Shown here: positions 18,606-31,787 of the stretch, piece after piece | How positions within the stretch are numbered: the first letter of the stretch is position 1 | Layout: each line of letters begins with the position of its first letter | Source: Casuarina equisetifolia | Lineage: Eukaryota > Streptophyta > Magnoliopsida > Fagales > Casuarinaceae | DNA: 64,000 nt | Direction of reading: 5' to 3' | Assembly (NCBI GenBank): GCA_028551475.1 | Contig: CM052354.1 | Location: 3,641,391 to 3,705,390 of the forward strand | Program-made: the position numbers and the translations under genes | The notes under the pieces: generated by a model | What the model was told of the DNA's origin: nothing | What the model saw: only the letters and a program-made list of their open reading frames with translations | The model's database searches: none

Positions 18606-19197
18606 TTCCTAGATTACCATCATTCTGCTACTACCGGACAACCTCCCAACTTAGATGGAACCAAGCGGTCTTCCTCCGTTAAGGGCCGGTTTGTCGGGTC
18701 GTAGAGCCACTTCGCATGAGTCGTGCGGAAAGCCAAGTCAGCTTGCATCCCACCTAGATTGCCTAGGTTGCATTGTGTTTCGGCTGAGTCATGCGAGGCC
18801 TTTGAGCGGGGTAGCACCTGGGCTTGTCCTAGGCTATATTGTGCTTGGGCTGGACTTTTTCGGCCTACACTTGCATATTCTTTTTGAAACTCCTTAAATA
18901 TAATAAATCTGCATATTTAAATAGTAAATAATCACTAATTTATATTGGCATAATAATCATAAAAGAAATTATACTTATCACACTCAACTTCTCTAAAACC
19001 AATTCTTTGATTTGGAACTAGAAGGTAGTATTGTGAAATAAAATTTTTATTTAATAAGTTAATTCTTAAGAACAAAAGTTGGTGCATGTGAAAAAAAGAT
19101 AACTATAATGTCTAGTAAGCATCATATAAAATCAAATCATGATAATTTATAACTCTCACTATAAGAGCTTTTAAGTGGTGACGGAGAGTCATAAGTC

Positions 19198-19239
<42 letters not shown>

Positions 19240-20189
19240 CTTTTTACTTATTGTTCTTTAGGCCAATGCGGAAACGACCACTTGTTTGTGCTTTTTTTTA
19301 GACACACCAAATCATATGCAGTAGAAAGAGTGACACACCCATGGCACAAATATTATTTTACTCCTTGAAGCTTTACTTCCTTTTGGAATTTACCTATGTG
19401 TTGTAAACAATATAAATAGTGTTGCATAATGTTTTTTAAAAAAAAAAAAAAAAACTTTAACGTCTTTCATTTTTATAATAAATGTTTCAGAACCTATTTA
19501 TAAATTGATTTTAAACATCAAAGTAACACTTTTTATATTGCACAATAAAACATGGAGAAACTCCTAACTAAGAGATTAGGGGTTCAAGATGCCCTTCTCT
19601 ACCTCCTCCTCCCCGAACAAATTCTCCCACCCACCCCTAACAAAATTAAATAAAAATGAAAATAATAAACAAGAACTACACATTTTCTTATTTGTTTATC
19701 ATTTTCTATAAATAATATAAAACACAAATACTCTTTTGCGGTAAATGTTGCTAGTCGACAGTCTATTAGCTCGGAACAACGTGATGTTTCAAATTGTAAT
19801 AATTAATACATTTTTATTAATCTTAGTATATATTTTGTTACACACAAAACAATTGAATAATTATATAATATGGCATGTCACCTAAGCCCTCCATCAACTG
19901 AACAAGGCACCCAAATTACACCGATCAATGACCATGGAATAGAATAAACTAGAAACCCACAGGAAGTTGCCAGCTGCGTCGGCCTCGAGACAGGTTCCCT
20001 GTTTTTTTAGGCGTTTTCGGCTTCCAACTTTTTTTGGTGTTTTCTCACCAAGCTTTTTAAATTGAACTAGATCAAGAGCTTTTAATTAATTTCCACGTCC
20101 TAAGATAGTGAACCAAGAACGTCGACATTTGTCAATATACCCTTTCTTTCACCTTTTCGCATTTCTTATTAAAAGGAATCCATGAAACC
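18606..20189. other. Spacer with GC-rich patch and poly-G run
   Basis: 18606-18890 is GC-richer than its surroundings with no recognised product. About 30 consecutive G after a T run lie near 19208-19239, a likely weak spot in the assembly. An A run lies at about 19437-19455. The rest is AT-rich with nothing recognised. Confidence 0.45.
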
Positions 20190-21500
20190 AACAAGGAAGA
20201 ATATGTGTTAGGAGAATTTGATGGAACCAACAAGGAAGGTGAGGGAGAATTGATGTGTGCAAATAAAGCCTTAATTGAAGAAGATGATTGGCATCGAGAT
20301 AAGTTATGTGATATCATCATTGATGAAAGAAGTTGCACAAATACTATAGCCACAAAAATGGTAGAAAAACTGTAACCAAAGACAGAAAATCATTCATAGC
20401 TATTGATTTCACTAGGGAAATGAGGTAAGGGTTGATAAGCACTTCTTAATTTCCTTTTCAATTGGAAAAAAATTGTAGAGACAATGTTTGGTGCGATGTG
20501 GTGCCAATGGATACATGTCACTTACCTCTAAAAAAGTTTTGGCAATATAATTGAAAAGCCTTTCATGATGGACATAAAAGCACATTTATTTCACGAGGAT
20601 GGAAACTATATTGTGCTAGCTCCTCTTAAACTAGACAGTGCAAACAAATCATCAAGCAAAGAAGGTAAACTTGCACTTTCAAGAACTCAAATGAAGTAAG
20701 CAATTCAGGAAGGCGAAATGATTTATGCTCTTGTACTCATGGAATCAAATGTTAAACCTTAACTTGAACCACATCCTCCGTTGCAACCACTCATTAAGGA
20801 GTTTGAAGATGTTGATTTAGATGGAACTCCCCTCAAACTTCCCCCAACTAAAGATATTTAGCATTGCATTGATCTTGTTCCAAGAGCTTCTATTCCTAAT
20901 AAAACTACTTATCGCATAAATCATGTAAAGCAAAAAGAGGTACAATGACAAGTGGATGAACTCATATCCAAAAGGATGGTTTGTAAAAGCATAAGCTATT
21001 GTGCTATCTTAATTTTGTTGGTTCCAAAGAAAGATAGATCATGATGTATGTGTATTAATAGCAAGGCAATCAACCAAATTACTTTCAAATATAGATTTCC
21101 ATATCCCTTATTAGATGATTTACTTAAGCAACTTCATGATGTTATTATCTTTTCCAAGATTAATCTAAGAAGTGGCTATCATCAAATTTAGGTGAGTACT
21201 AGAGATGATTGGAAGATTGCCTTTAGAACACAAAATGAACTCTATGAATGGATAGTAATGTCCTTTTGTCTCTCTAATGCTCCAAACACATTTATCCATC
21301 TCATAACTCACATATTTAAACTATTTATGAAGAAATTTGTTGTGCTTTATTTTGATGACATACTAATCTTTAGCAAATTCAAAGATTAATATATGAATTA
21401 CTTAAAGCAAGTCTTTTGAGCCTTGCAAGATGAGAAACTATATGTCAACTTGAATAAATATCAGTTCTTTACCAAGAGTATTGTATTTTGGATATGTTTG
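20190..21500 (+). pseudogene. Ty3/gypsy pol relic (protease region and reverse transcriptase)
   Basis: The forward frames first give the aspartic-protease-side sequence IIIDERSCTNTIATKMVEKL and LCDVVPMD-type text. They then give the RT: RINHVKQKEV, VPKKDRS, a truncated CINSKAINQITFKYRFPYPL, INLRSGYHQI, DDWKIAFRTQNELYEW, and the catalytic motif as YFDDIL at about 21349-21366. Stops such as the TAA after PTKDI and the TAG in YHQI show it is dead. It belongs to a lineage distinct from the permuted element, which lacks its RT. No LTRs were found around it. Confidence 0.8.
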
Positions 21501-22599
21501 TAGGAATATTAATCTTAATATTTTTTATAATAATCTTGATTAAGGGTAATATGAAAATTTAGCAGCATGAAAATGTGTGCTTATTAAGGAAAATTATATT
21601 TTCATGATCATTGACTATCTATTAAAAAAAATATTCCTTGCCGTTATACTGGATTATATTTGGAGGAATATTGTATTATATGGTGTCATGAAAAAAATCC
21701 TGCAACACAGCACCCGCACGACAAAACCAAGGAGAGAGAAAAATAAACAAACCGACCACGATACCCGCACGAAGGTTCCGGCCGACCACAAAGACTCCAT
21801 CCAACGGACTGTCCAAAGCACTCCAACCAATGGAACTAACCAACGGAACAAATAGCAAACTTTGACGGTGCAGGATAACAGAACGGACCGGTGGCACAGG
21901 GCGGCCCAGAAAACGGCGACCGAACAAATAGAGCGCCAACGGACCACAGAAAGCTCCGACTAACCGAGGAATCGCCGATCGGCGAGACTGGGTGCAGAAA
22001 AAACGAACGCCGACGGGGAAGAAAACCAACACCGACCAACGATTCGTGAAGAAGCAGAGCCACAAAACAAGAAAACCCTGTTTGTTTGGAGACTCAGAAC
22101 GTCGCTCAAAGGCACGCTAGGTGTTTGCAAAAAATCCCCAATGAATTGGGAATATGGAGATCGCAAAAAAACAACTCCTGAAACACCAAGAGTAGTAACA
22201 CTAATATAGAATAGCCAAAAATATTGAAAAGAAAAACACGATTTTTCATGGATGTAAATATGAAGAAACGTGATTAATTGACTAAATTTGGGAGTGACAA
22301 AAGTCATCTTCGAAGCTTTAAAGCCCATTAGCCATCTAAGCTAAGTTTAAATTTTGGATGCAGTTGGAAGACTTCCGTTGACACGTTGTCATCAAAATCA
22401 CTATTTTTACCCTCATTGGTCCATTTTAAATCCAAAGAATTAAGTCTTCCTTTGCCATTAAAGTAATAGCCTTATATTGTCATGTAACACCTCTTGCACA
22501 ATAAAGATTTGCAATCCATAACTTTCCTTTTTTAGTTTGTGATACACTTAATTTATTTAAGTTACCGTTTGCCTAAAAAGAGGATTTAACCACAATAAT
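21501..22599. other. Spacer with GC-rich patch 21690-22100
   Basis: The GC-rich patch creates long overlapping minus-strand open frames (for example 21676-22065, 129 codons) without recognisable domains. I treat them as chance. The remainder is AT-rich. Confidence 0.4.
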
Positions 22600-23590
22600 A
22601 TAGGCAATGTCTTTAGATTAGCTAGTTGCTCTAACCTACATCATACACCTCAACCCCTAACAACCGTTAATCTCAAGATGCATGAGGCTGACTAATTTTG
22701 AATGTCTTGGACAATTTTTTAAGCCACAACCTTTAGAGAGTTTCAATTTTCATAAATTTTGTAATTTTGATAAAGAATTGGGTAACAAAATAATTTTGTA
22801 TTTTTTACATAGATTAAGATATCTTATATGCTTCAACTTATAGATATAGTATAACAAACACTTAGGCTCTCCTTCCTTTATATCCAACACATAAAATTTG
22901 AGAAAAAAAAAAGTTTGCTTTACAATTAGCCTTATTCTCAAAGTTAGAGAAATTAGGATTAAGAAATGTTTGTATCATATTTGCTTTTGCTATTTAATAA
23001 AAAATTTATGTCATCTTTGATTGTTATATAAAAAATCTTATTATTAACATTTCCATCTTGTTTTCAACTTTAAGAAGCAATGATCTTGTCACTCATATAG
23101 CAAGAACGTATATGAACTCACCTATTACCTATCTGAATTTTAAAAATAATTTATTTAAAAAAAAACCTCCAAAGTAGATCCATAAAATACTCATGGCAAT
23201 CTTCTAAACCTTAATTGTTTAATGACTCCGTGAACTCTTATGCCATCCAAAGAATTAATTAATGTTGATTTATCAATCTTATAATTCTTAAAAAATGAAC
23301 TTTATTATAACACTTTAGGATGGGTAAGACTAGGTTATATTATTTTGAGATAATTTTCGGAGCTCATTAAGTCTAAAAAGCCTCCCATCCTGTTACCGAA
23401 CGTGTGAAATATACCAATGTTCCAACATTTTCACAGCTAAAGGAACGCCGGCACCCACGTATGGGACCTCCTTTCCCTTCTTAAATCCCTTATCTCCTTT
23501 AATGGTATTTAATCTCTCTAATGACCTTAATCTCGTGATCCATTCCGAGGACCAAGGCAAAGCTCGTCCGAGTTGGAAAAGATCCAATTA
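22600..23590 (-). pseudogene. CNL (CC-NBS-LRR) resistance-gene relic
   Basis: Minus-strand pieces follow the order of an RGA-type CNL. A GLPL-region AGVPLAVKMLEH lies near 23430-23460. KNYKIDKSTLIN, equivalent to KDYEIDKxxLI after RNBS-D, lies near 23240-23290. LED-HEYFMDLLW lies near 23170-23210. An LRR stretch, LKHIRYLNLCKKYKI then LPNSLSKLQNL, lies at 22750-22850. Frameshifts, stops and deletions separate the pieces. The P-loop and coiled coil are missing. It lies antisense to the better preserved CNL at 31788 and is not functional. Confidence 0.75.
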
Positions 23591-26420
23591 ATTCTCCACA
23601 ATCAACGCCATCAGATCAAATCAAACACAAACTACTGTTGGAATTATGACTAAAACGCTGTCGGTGGCGAAGTCGTCAAGGAACAGGGTGCACCAGAAAG
23701 GTTCAGGAATCATCATAGCATTACAGCCACAGGAGTTGGGGTTGATTATCAAGAAGGAATTGTTGGACCTATCGGTTGTGGTGGGGATGGCATAAGAATT
23801 GAACTGGGGTCTGCCATCATACTCGGAGGCTATGGTGGGAAAGAGGTTTTCCTAAATCCATCAATAATTTCTGCCTCTTCCTTTTGAATCACTTCTCCTA
23901 TTTTTTCTAGATCTGAAATCCAACAACAAAGAAATACAAGAAGAGAAAAAAGACAACATTAAGGTTAAGTTGGGTACTTAAATTTCTCAAAGTACAATAA
24001 ACAGTGTAATACACAAAAATGATTGGAAGATACATGTTTGTTCGAATTTTGACTGCATTAGGGTGGCTCGAAGCATAAGCAAAACTCAGGGATTGGTGTA
24101 CTCTTAGACCATTTCCGACATGCTGCTCAGTTCCGTGTTCATTTAGTGCTTTAACAACTGAAATTTAGTGCTGCATTAGGGTGCTTTAACTGCTTTGTTT
24201 CTTCTACATGTGAAATTTAAGAACTTAAGAGATGCCAAAAATGAAAAAGAAAAAGAATAAAGGTGAAGAAAATAGGTATTTCAATTTTTATGGTAGATTA
24301 AGACAAAATGGTGAGTACCATACCTGAATCAATCAAAATACATCAGAAGTAAATCTTTGGGATGTGAGCAATTTGGTGGGCAAGGGTTTGAGGCGGGGCC
24401 TGCCAACATGTTCAGAGTGCGTGGTGGACGAAGACTTTGTCTTTTCCTTCCCTTTTCCTTTTTCTTTGAATCCTCTTTTCTTGTTTCTTCAAGATATCAA
24501 CTACTACTTTCTGCATTGAAAAACACACATCCCATTTGTATGCTAGTACATGAACTAATAAATTTGAAGGAAGTTGGCTGCAAATGAGCAACCTAACCTG
24601 CTTATTTCCACTTTTTGAATCCCAACATCAAACCACAAAAAGTTTTGATATATAACAAACTAAATGTTCAAAATGAAAACCTTTAGTTAACTTATATTTT
24701 ACAGTAACAATACTGGCTAAATAGGATAAGAGCATATATCAAAGCTTAAGGGTCAAGAAACTAAAAAGGTAAAGTAATTCAACAGCCATAGAATACAAGT
24801 TACAGTAGTTAGCAAATTCTAATTCAATAGACTCAAAAAATTGTTTCATCAAATCAGTAAAATAAGTCCATACAATTTCTATAAAAGAAAGGAAGGGGAT
24901 TAGAAGCCAATCCCATTTATCTCAGCGGATGCGAAGGATCTACAAGCATGGACAAGACCTGGACAAATAGTAGTTGCCTCACGTGCTGGAAGAAGGAGAG
25001 ATATCAATAAACAAGCATGTTTCAATTGTGTATACAATGCTCTAGACAAGAACTTAATTAAGTAATGTAACCAAGAAGGCTACAGAAACATTAAAAAATT
25101 AAAAAAAGTAAAGGAACATATTTCTTTAATAAAAAGTAGCTTACAAGACAGATATGTTCAATAAATATTCAAGCTCCATTTTCAATGCCTTAACCTGATC
25201 CAAGAGCCACCAAAAAGCTTTGCCCGCCGCATCTTCTTTCCCGACTTTTTTGGACTACACATAAAGCTGCCAGTGACATGAAGTTCGAAGTTCAAAAAAC
25301 ATTACCATTTGAACCAGCCCCTCCACCAGTTAACTCTCCACAGTCGACAGCATCAATCAAATCAAAGTGACAAACAAAATCAGCACTTTACCCAATGCGT
25401 GAAACTGCTTCTACCTGTTGAACACAGACGATTGTTGTTGAGTTGTGATGAGCTGAAGGGAAATCAAGTGGCACTGTGGGTTTGGAGGATCATCACTGCC
25501 AGAGTTGTGATTTATCAAGGAGGAATTCTTGAAACTGTAGGAAGTGGTGGAGAGGAGGTTCCCTGAATCCGTTTAGAAACTCAACTAAGGTGAGATCCAC
25601 TCCTTAGCTTCAGATGATTCTACCACTTCTACACCTGAAATTCAATAATAGAGTGTAAAGAAGAAAAGGATGGTAAAGATCTACATGTCAATTTCTACAA
25701 AGGGCTTGGATAAGTGGGAAGTTATACCAAATGAGTGGAAGTGGAACTGAAGTGAAAATGGAAGATGCATATGATTCTTTCAATTTTGTCGCTAAGGAGG
25801 CAGTTCCAAGCACGAGAGCTTGACACAAGAAAAGGCCACTAACAATAAGTAGTTGCCTCACCTGCTCAAAAAACAACAAAATCGATAAAAGGTTGTTACA
25901 TTGTGTGGTTGTAATGCATTCAGCATTATATTCAAATAAATGATGAAACTAAGCTATGCATAAAGGGCCTTAAACAAAAGGAATATATTTAGAAAATACA
26001 GAACGTCAGAAGGTAACTTCCAAGCTCACCATAACAACTTAGATGCAAGTGCCCAAAAGCGTTGAACACCAAATGCCTCCTTTCTTTATCATTTTATGAC
26101 TTTCAAGTTATTTCTTGTTCCTTCAAGGTGTAGACTTGTGAAGCTCTCATCTAACACCAGTTGCTTCTAATTAACTCTCCACAATCAATACCTTCACATC
26201 AAATCAAACAAACAAATAACAAAATCAACAAAATTCAACAATCACCAAAGCATGAGCTGCTTCTTCCTATGTTCATTCAAGGGAGGCTCCAATGATGATG
26301 ACCCACCAATGCTGGTGTTGGCTGTATCTTCATGATTGGTGGTGGAAAGTAAAGTGCTAGTGCAGTGATTTTAATATGTGACTATTTGGGAGACTACAGG
26401 AAGGACCTTTCAGTCACTCC
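23590..26420. repeat. Left arm of a long inverted repeat
   Basis: About 24310-26390 is the reverse complement of parts of 35570-39965. Matched landmarks are GATCCAAGAGCCACCAAAAA with its complement near 39050, CAAATTGCTCACATTCC and its partner near 24370, and CCAAGCTCACCATAA with its partner near 35940. Within the arm a module of roughly 300 bp recurs at about 23590, 25310 and 26165. Several boundaries look like splice sites. No protein is recognised. Confidence 0.75.
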
Positions 26421-27064
26421 ATTTTAGAATTTATGCTGTTTTCATCTTTCTAAATTTTGTTCTCTGTACTTGAGAAAAAAATAAATGAAGAAAAAGGTGG
26501 GAATATCAATTTCTATGTGGGATTGGATAAATGGGTATAACAAATTCTTTTTGACCAATGAATATACAAGTAGGGGCTAAGAACAACCATTTCCATGTGA
26601 AAATACAAAAATACGAAAATTTTAAAAATCATTAAAGCAACAAAAAATTTAATAATGTCAACAAACTAATAGCTCAGTGCTAGGTTACTAAACACCCATG
26701 ACCAAGGTCTTGAGTTCAACATCCCCTACTCCTAACCCTCTTTACCTAACTTTTAAAATAACTAAATAAAAAAAGAAAAATGAAATAAATAAATTTAATT
26801 GCACAATGACTTAAATACCATTCCCACAACATGTTACACAATCTGCCGAGCTATGAAGAACCTTGATGAATTTCCAAGGTCTTGCATTATCGTCAACAGT
26901 AATAATGCCCACCTCATTAGAAGCAGAGCAAAGCACCACCAACAATTTTGGACTTAAATCAAACAAAGAACCAAAGCTATCGTGTAAGTCAAACAACTCC
27001 TAGGTTCAACCAAACCAAAAAAGGTCACATTGACATTCATTTCAAGTACAAAGTTGGAATATGT
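26421..27064. other. Spacer inside the inverted repeat
   Basis: AT-rich, no gene recognised. The minus-strand open frame 26811-26996 has no recognisable domain. Confidence 0.35.
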
Positions 27065-27069
27065 GTATC
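27065..27069. repeat. Target-site duplication GTATC, left
   Basis: A GTATC directly before the first TRIM repeat; the same five bases follow the last repeat at 27879-27883. Confidence 0.75.
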
Positions 27070-27878
27070 TATTACGTGCAAACCACTAAGCCAAAAGGCA
27101 AAACTACCCATTAACGTGGTGCCCATAATGACCTTAAGCATCATCCCCCACTAGGCCCCCATAAGCCTAGTGTGCCACGGGCTCTCATAAGCCTGTAACA
27201 ACTCCACCATGATCCACGATCCGGCCCCCGACAGCCCACAGAGCTGCAGCCCACTTTGGACGGCCCACTCTGGTCAACCCACTAGGTCGCCCCTTATACG
27301 AATCGAACGTGGGACGTGGGTGTTGCTCTGATACCAAGTTGTTACGTGTAAACCACTAAGCCAAAAGGCAAAACTACCCATTGACATGGCACCCATAATG
27401 TCCTTAAGCATCATCCCCCACTAGGCTCCCATAAGCCCAGTGTGCCACGGCCCCCATAAGCTTGTAACAACTAAGTTGTTACATGCAAACCACTAAGCCA
27501 AAAGGCAGAACTGCCCATTGATGTGGCGCCTGTAATGTCCTTAAGCATCATCCCCCACTAGGCCCCTATAAGCCCAATGTGCCATAGGCCCCCATAAGCT
27601 TGTAACAACTCCACCATGCTTCGCAACCTGGCCCCCAACGGCCCATAGAGCCGCAGCCCACTCTGGTCACCCCACCAGGTCGCCCCCTCCCAGGTCACCC
27701 CTTTCGGGAATCAAACGCGGGACGTGGGTGTGGCTCTGATACCAAGTTGTTACATGCAAACCACTAAGCCAAAAGGCAGAACTACCCATTAACGTGGTGC
27801 CTGTAATGTCCTTAAGCATCATCCCCCACTAGGCCCTCATAAGCCCAATGTGCCACGGGCCCCCATAAGCCTGTAACA
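27070..27878 (-). mobile_element. Multi-unit TRIM retroelement (four short LTRs)
   Basis: Four near-identical repeats of about 131 bp lie at 27070-27200, 27340-27469, 27477-27607 and 27748-27878. Each starts TGTTAC (first copy TATTAC) and ends GTAACA. Two internal segments (27201-27339 and 27608-27747, about 139 bp) end with GCTCTGATACCA, the reverse complement of the initiator-tRNA-Met primer site TGGTATCAGAGC; the element therefore reads on the minus strand. The middle internal segment is reduced to ACTAAGT (27470-27476), which looks like its two ends fused. GTATC flanks the whole. No coding sequence is present, as expected for a non-autonomous TRIM. Confidence 0.85.
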
Positions 27879-27883
27879 GTATC

Positions 27884-29069
27884 ACAAATGCAAAAGTAGA
27901 TATTCTAAAAGACATGAAGCCACAATGAGAGTGGTTTGAGGTTAGAAATAATTAAGAAAAGTGACTTATCCTAATAATTTCAGAACATATTACTAAAAAG
28001 GACAAAAGCAGCAAGTCCACATAATCTTTTTAATTTTAAGGAAAAGCAAAATACGCAAACTAACCGGATACAAAAGATGCATTGAAAGCTTTTGCACTCG
28101 CAAGCCAGCTTCCTTCACAAGCAAATGTGGAAGACTTTCATACGGTATTGTCTGCTTAAACGGGTTGCAGCAAAACTACAACCAACAGAAGAGGAAAGTC
28201 ACATGTTATAGTACAAAGTTCGACATAATACTCAAAAACACTTATTTTTCCCTCTTCAGATAAGCATCATACCTGGTAAAAATCACATTCATGACAGAGA
28301 CTGCTTCAAATTTCAACATTCTTCAATATTCCCCATGACAATTTGATGCAAAACTTCAACTTGAGAAGCCCAGTGTACTAAGAAACTGAGGTAGCAAAAT
28401 CACTATTCCAAGTTTCCCACTTGCAAGGGATTTCCACATGAGGAAATCTAATCCCAATTGGAGTAAAGACTATACATGAGGTGATCTAATCCCAACTGGA
28501 GTATAAACTGTATTAAGTGTTTAGTTTATGCTCACACCGAAAAGGCCATTATCAAATCCATAATAATCCACAACATTGTTGCCAGAGCTCAATAATGAGC
28601 TCTTATTTTTGCTTATTTTTCTTTTTGTCACACACATGCACTAGTTTGTTTCACTTCTAACCTACACATAACTATACCAATTCATCCCTCTTTGGTGTCA
28701 TTTAATTTGATCACCACGCACCACATAGTACAACAATTTCACTGAAAATGACAATTTGAAAATAAAAAAATTTAGATTAAAAATGTGAAAACAAAAAACA
28801 AAAAAAATTAAAAACCAAGAAATGAAAAAAATTAATATATATGCATTTTCTCATATAAGATTTCAAATTAGGTTAAAGTTGTTTTTCTCTATTATGTATA
28901 CTTTAATAGATTGGTTCAAATCATCTCATACATTTGCTAGCACAATACATAATAAGTGGATTTTCATGTAACTAGTGGATTAAAAAAAAACTAAAAAATG
29001 CATAAGTAACAAACAATTTCAAAGTAAAAATTATTTTTTCAATTTAATGATTTTGCAAACACTTTTAGG
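27884..29069. other. Spacer, no gene seen
   Basis: AT-rich DNA without a recognisable product or element. Confidence 0.4.
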
Positions 29070-29840
29070 TTCTTTTAGTATTCTTATTTTTGTTCTTCTT
29101 AATAATGGCACTTAGAAGACAAGTCTTTAAAAATAAAGGTATCATTTTGCCATAAAACCATACAGGGCTGGCATAAGCAACAAGGTTGACAGAATCCCCA
29201 ACATTAAGGTATTCTACCAAAGTGATACCATGGTTTTTTTCTTGCATAGCAATGAAAATGAGGCAATAGAGCAACGATGATGGCTTCATGGCCAAAATAT
29301 GCAAATGAAAAGAGGAGAAGGATTAAAAAGAATCAAAAGGAACCTGGTAAGCCATTGTTCATTCTTAAGGTGTTAGTATTACTAAAGGGTGGCATCAAGA
29401 CCCTTGAGTGGCTCTGCCATCTAGTTGATTTTATGGTAAAGTGCCATGAAACAATTATAGATCACAAAAACAACAAGATAGCCTTGCTTCAATTTGGCAA
29501 GATGTTATTTGATATCAAAATGGTGCATATAATTTGAGTGGCCATAAAGCTTATGGAGGTTGTCCATGAGCACTTTAGCATCCTTGGTGGGTGGGAAAGT
29601 AGTGGCAACATCTAAGGCGAGTGTATTCCCAATCCAAGTGGAAATAAGTTGGGTGCATTTATGCCCTTAATGTGTGAGATGCTTGATGCTCAAAATTAGG
29701 ATAATGCGATCAAGGAAGTTGTCCTTGTCCTTCATGACAAGGGCATAACATAATTCTTAAGACAAAACATAGTAGGTATTGGCATTGATAAGCATGTGGG
29801 CGATCAACCCTAACTCAAGTCCATTAGAGGCCATTGTGAA
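29070..29840 (-). pseudogene. Ty1/copia gag relic
   Basis: The minus strand begins MASNGLELGLIAHMLINANT at about 29834 and continues with TTFPPTKDAKVLMDNLHKLY, HLAKLKQGYLVV and CFMALYHKIN-MAEPL. This is the gag (UBN2-like) pattern of plant copia elements. Internal stops and frameshifts make it inactive. The matching LTR and primer site lie at 30465-30740. Confidence 0.65.
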
Positions 29841-30464
29841 AAAAAAAAAAAAAAGTTGTTAGGTTCAAAGCAGCCAGTAATGGAGTATTGCACAAAAATT
29901 GGGGGTGAATTCAACTAAGGATTTGACCCTAGACCCGAAAGAGGGACTAGGTAGGGATCTGAACCTATATTTGAAAAAACTGAAAGGCTAAAGGGAGGTA
30001 GGCCACCTGTTGGCTACTAACCCAAGCTTATACTAAGTGGGCCAGTTGAGAGAAAACTAGTAGAGGGCTACTAAGTGAGGCCTATTGGAGACAACACGAT
30101 TAGGCTAATCAAAACATAATAGAGGTAGGGGGCCCAAGTGATAGCTTAGGCTAGGAAAGAGGGCCAAGGAAAAGACAAAGGGTGGTTAGGAAAGCCCGAG
30201 GTGGGCTAGGATGAGCCAATAGAGCTTGATGTGGGAGAAGCCTGGGAAGGTAAAGGAGAGGTACCTAAAGGACCATAAACAGAGAAAGAGGCATGGATAA
30301 GGACCATAGGAAAAGGGCCAATGATAAAGCCCACACTAGAAACAACTTTTTAAATAGCAATAGGAAAGGAAGTTGGGGCATCAAGATTAGGGAAAGGGGC
30401 AAGATTGTCACTAGAAATTTTTTTTGCCTACAATAGAGAGGAAATAAAGAGAGTTAAAGGTAAG

Positions 30465-30740
30465 CTCTTGATACCATGTCACAAGTAAAGGTGAAGAAAG
30501 ACATGAATTGAGAGAATTTTGTGTATTACTTTCTTGAGAAGGAATATTCAATGTTTGTCCCTTCATAATGTAAGAACGACCTATACTTGAAAATTATACA
30601 AGCAATAAAGAAGAAAATATTTACCTACTACACACAAATACTTTTCCAAATAGGATTACCCTACATGGTAAAGATATTAACCCATACAAGGAAGGAATAA
30701 TTGAATATATGATTACATATCAAACAAGTGTTATTTTAGG
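30465..30740 (-). repeat. Copia primer-binding site and presumed 5' LTR
   Basis: GCTCTTGATACCA ends at 30476; its complement TGGTATCAAGAGC fits a tRNA-Met primer site on the minus strand. LTR-like sequence (CTTGTGACA end on the minus strand) begins at 30477. No second LTR was found and the outer end near 30740 is approximate. Confidence 0.5.
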
Positions 30741-31787
30741 CTAATCCATTATAGAAATTGAAATACTTCTTCCTTTTCCTTAATTTTTTTCTGCTCTTTC
30801 TCATAGTATGTTAAATATAAGACATGGATTGAAAATTATTCATGCAGTATTGTTATCATTTGGAGTTGCTTCTATCATTTGGGTGTTTTATTTTCCATTT
30901 TTTAATATGTTATGGAAATTGCTATGTTGACCTTTACTCTTAATTTTTTTTCTTGACTTTTTTATTGCTAAAATTCATATACATAAAGTATAACGATTCC
31001 ACGAACAAAAAGTGAAACTTGGAGTGAAAGAAAATGATAGAATTTTGTAAATGGATTAACGAAAAGGTCCTTTTCTTTCCCTAAGCTTCGAAATTGACAT
31101 AACAAAAATTGAAATATTAACACTTTACTTTTCCTCATTAGCAATAAAGAAACAATCAAATCTTATCAGTAGTGATAGTGACTTAGGAATAGAAACAATT
31201 GCATGCTTTGGATAAAGAGCTTAATTTTGTGGATTTTATTTAATTGTGTTTAATTTGATTTGAAAATATGAGTTGATTAACATAACTATCTTAAGTTCTC
31301 TTCATCTAACAAATATGATTAGACCTCTTTCACTATTTTTTGGTGCTTTTACAAGACAAAAATTTTCTTAATTCTAATCTTTAGAACTAATAGATTAACA
31401 CACACACATACACAGACAAAAGTACCACAATTGTCAGCGTAAATAATAAGCAAAACAAAGTTGGAAACGGGGGAAACAAAAGAAAGAGGAGACCCGAAAC
31501 CCAACTCTCAAAGCAAGAGTCTCGTAATTGTTAAAGAGCGTGGGCTCCATTAGTTGAACTAAACGGAAACGGATTCTGAAGTTCTGAACTAACACGCCAC
31601 TATCACGTCGTGACTGGCGTGGCCCTGCGCTTGTTTCGGGTCGTGGGCCTTCCTTCTCCGCTTTTTGACTCTTAAAAATCCTCTCTCCTTTAAATAACAA
31701 AACATGCAAACAAATCTTCGTCTACCTCTCAATCACCTCACCTCAAGAATCCCTTTTTGCTCATCATTAACCCTGTCTTAGCACGAG
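30741..31787. promoter_or_regulatory. Upstream region of the CNL pseudogene
   Basis: No gene is seen. A TTTAAATA box at about 31690, roughly 95 bp before the start codon, could be a TATA element. The last 150 bases are CT-rich like a 5' UTR. Confidence 0.35.

Noticed and set aside
21676..22065. 129-codon minus-strand open frame
   Set aside because: It lies in a GC-rich patch where several overlapping frames on the same strand are open. It has no domain, no codon logic and no neighbours that support a gene.
27325..27744. tRNA-Met-like GCTCTGATACCA strings that could suggest tRNA genes
   Set aside because: They match only the primer-binding complement (3' end of initiator tRNA-Met), directly next to LTR ends; no cloverleaf is present.
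27070..27878. CRISPR-like array of regular repeats
   Set aside because: This is a plant genome, and the repeats are 131-bp LTRs with TG/CA termini, primer sites and a target duplication.
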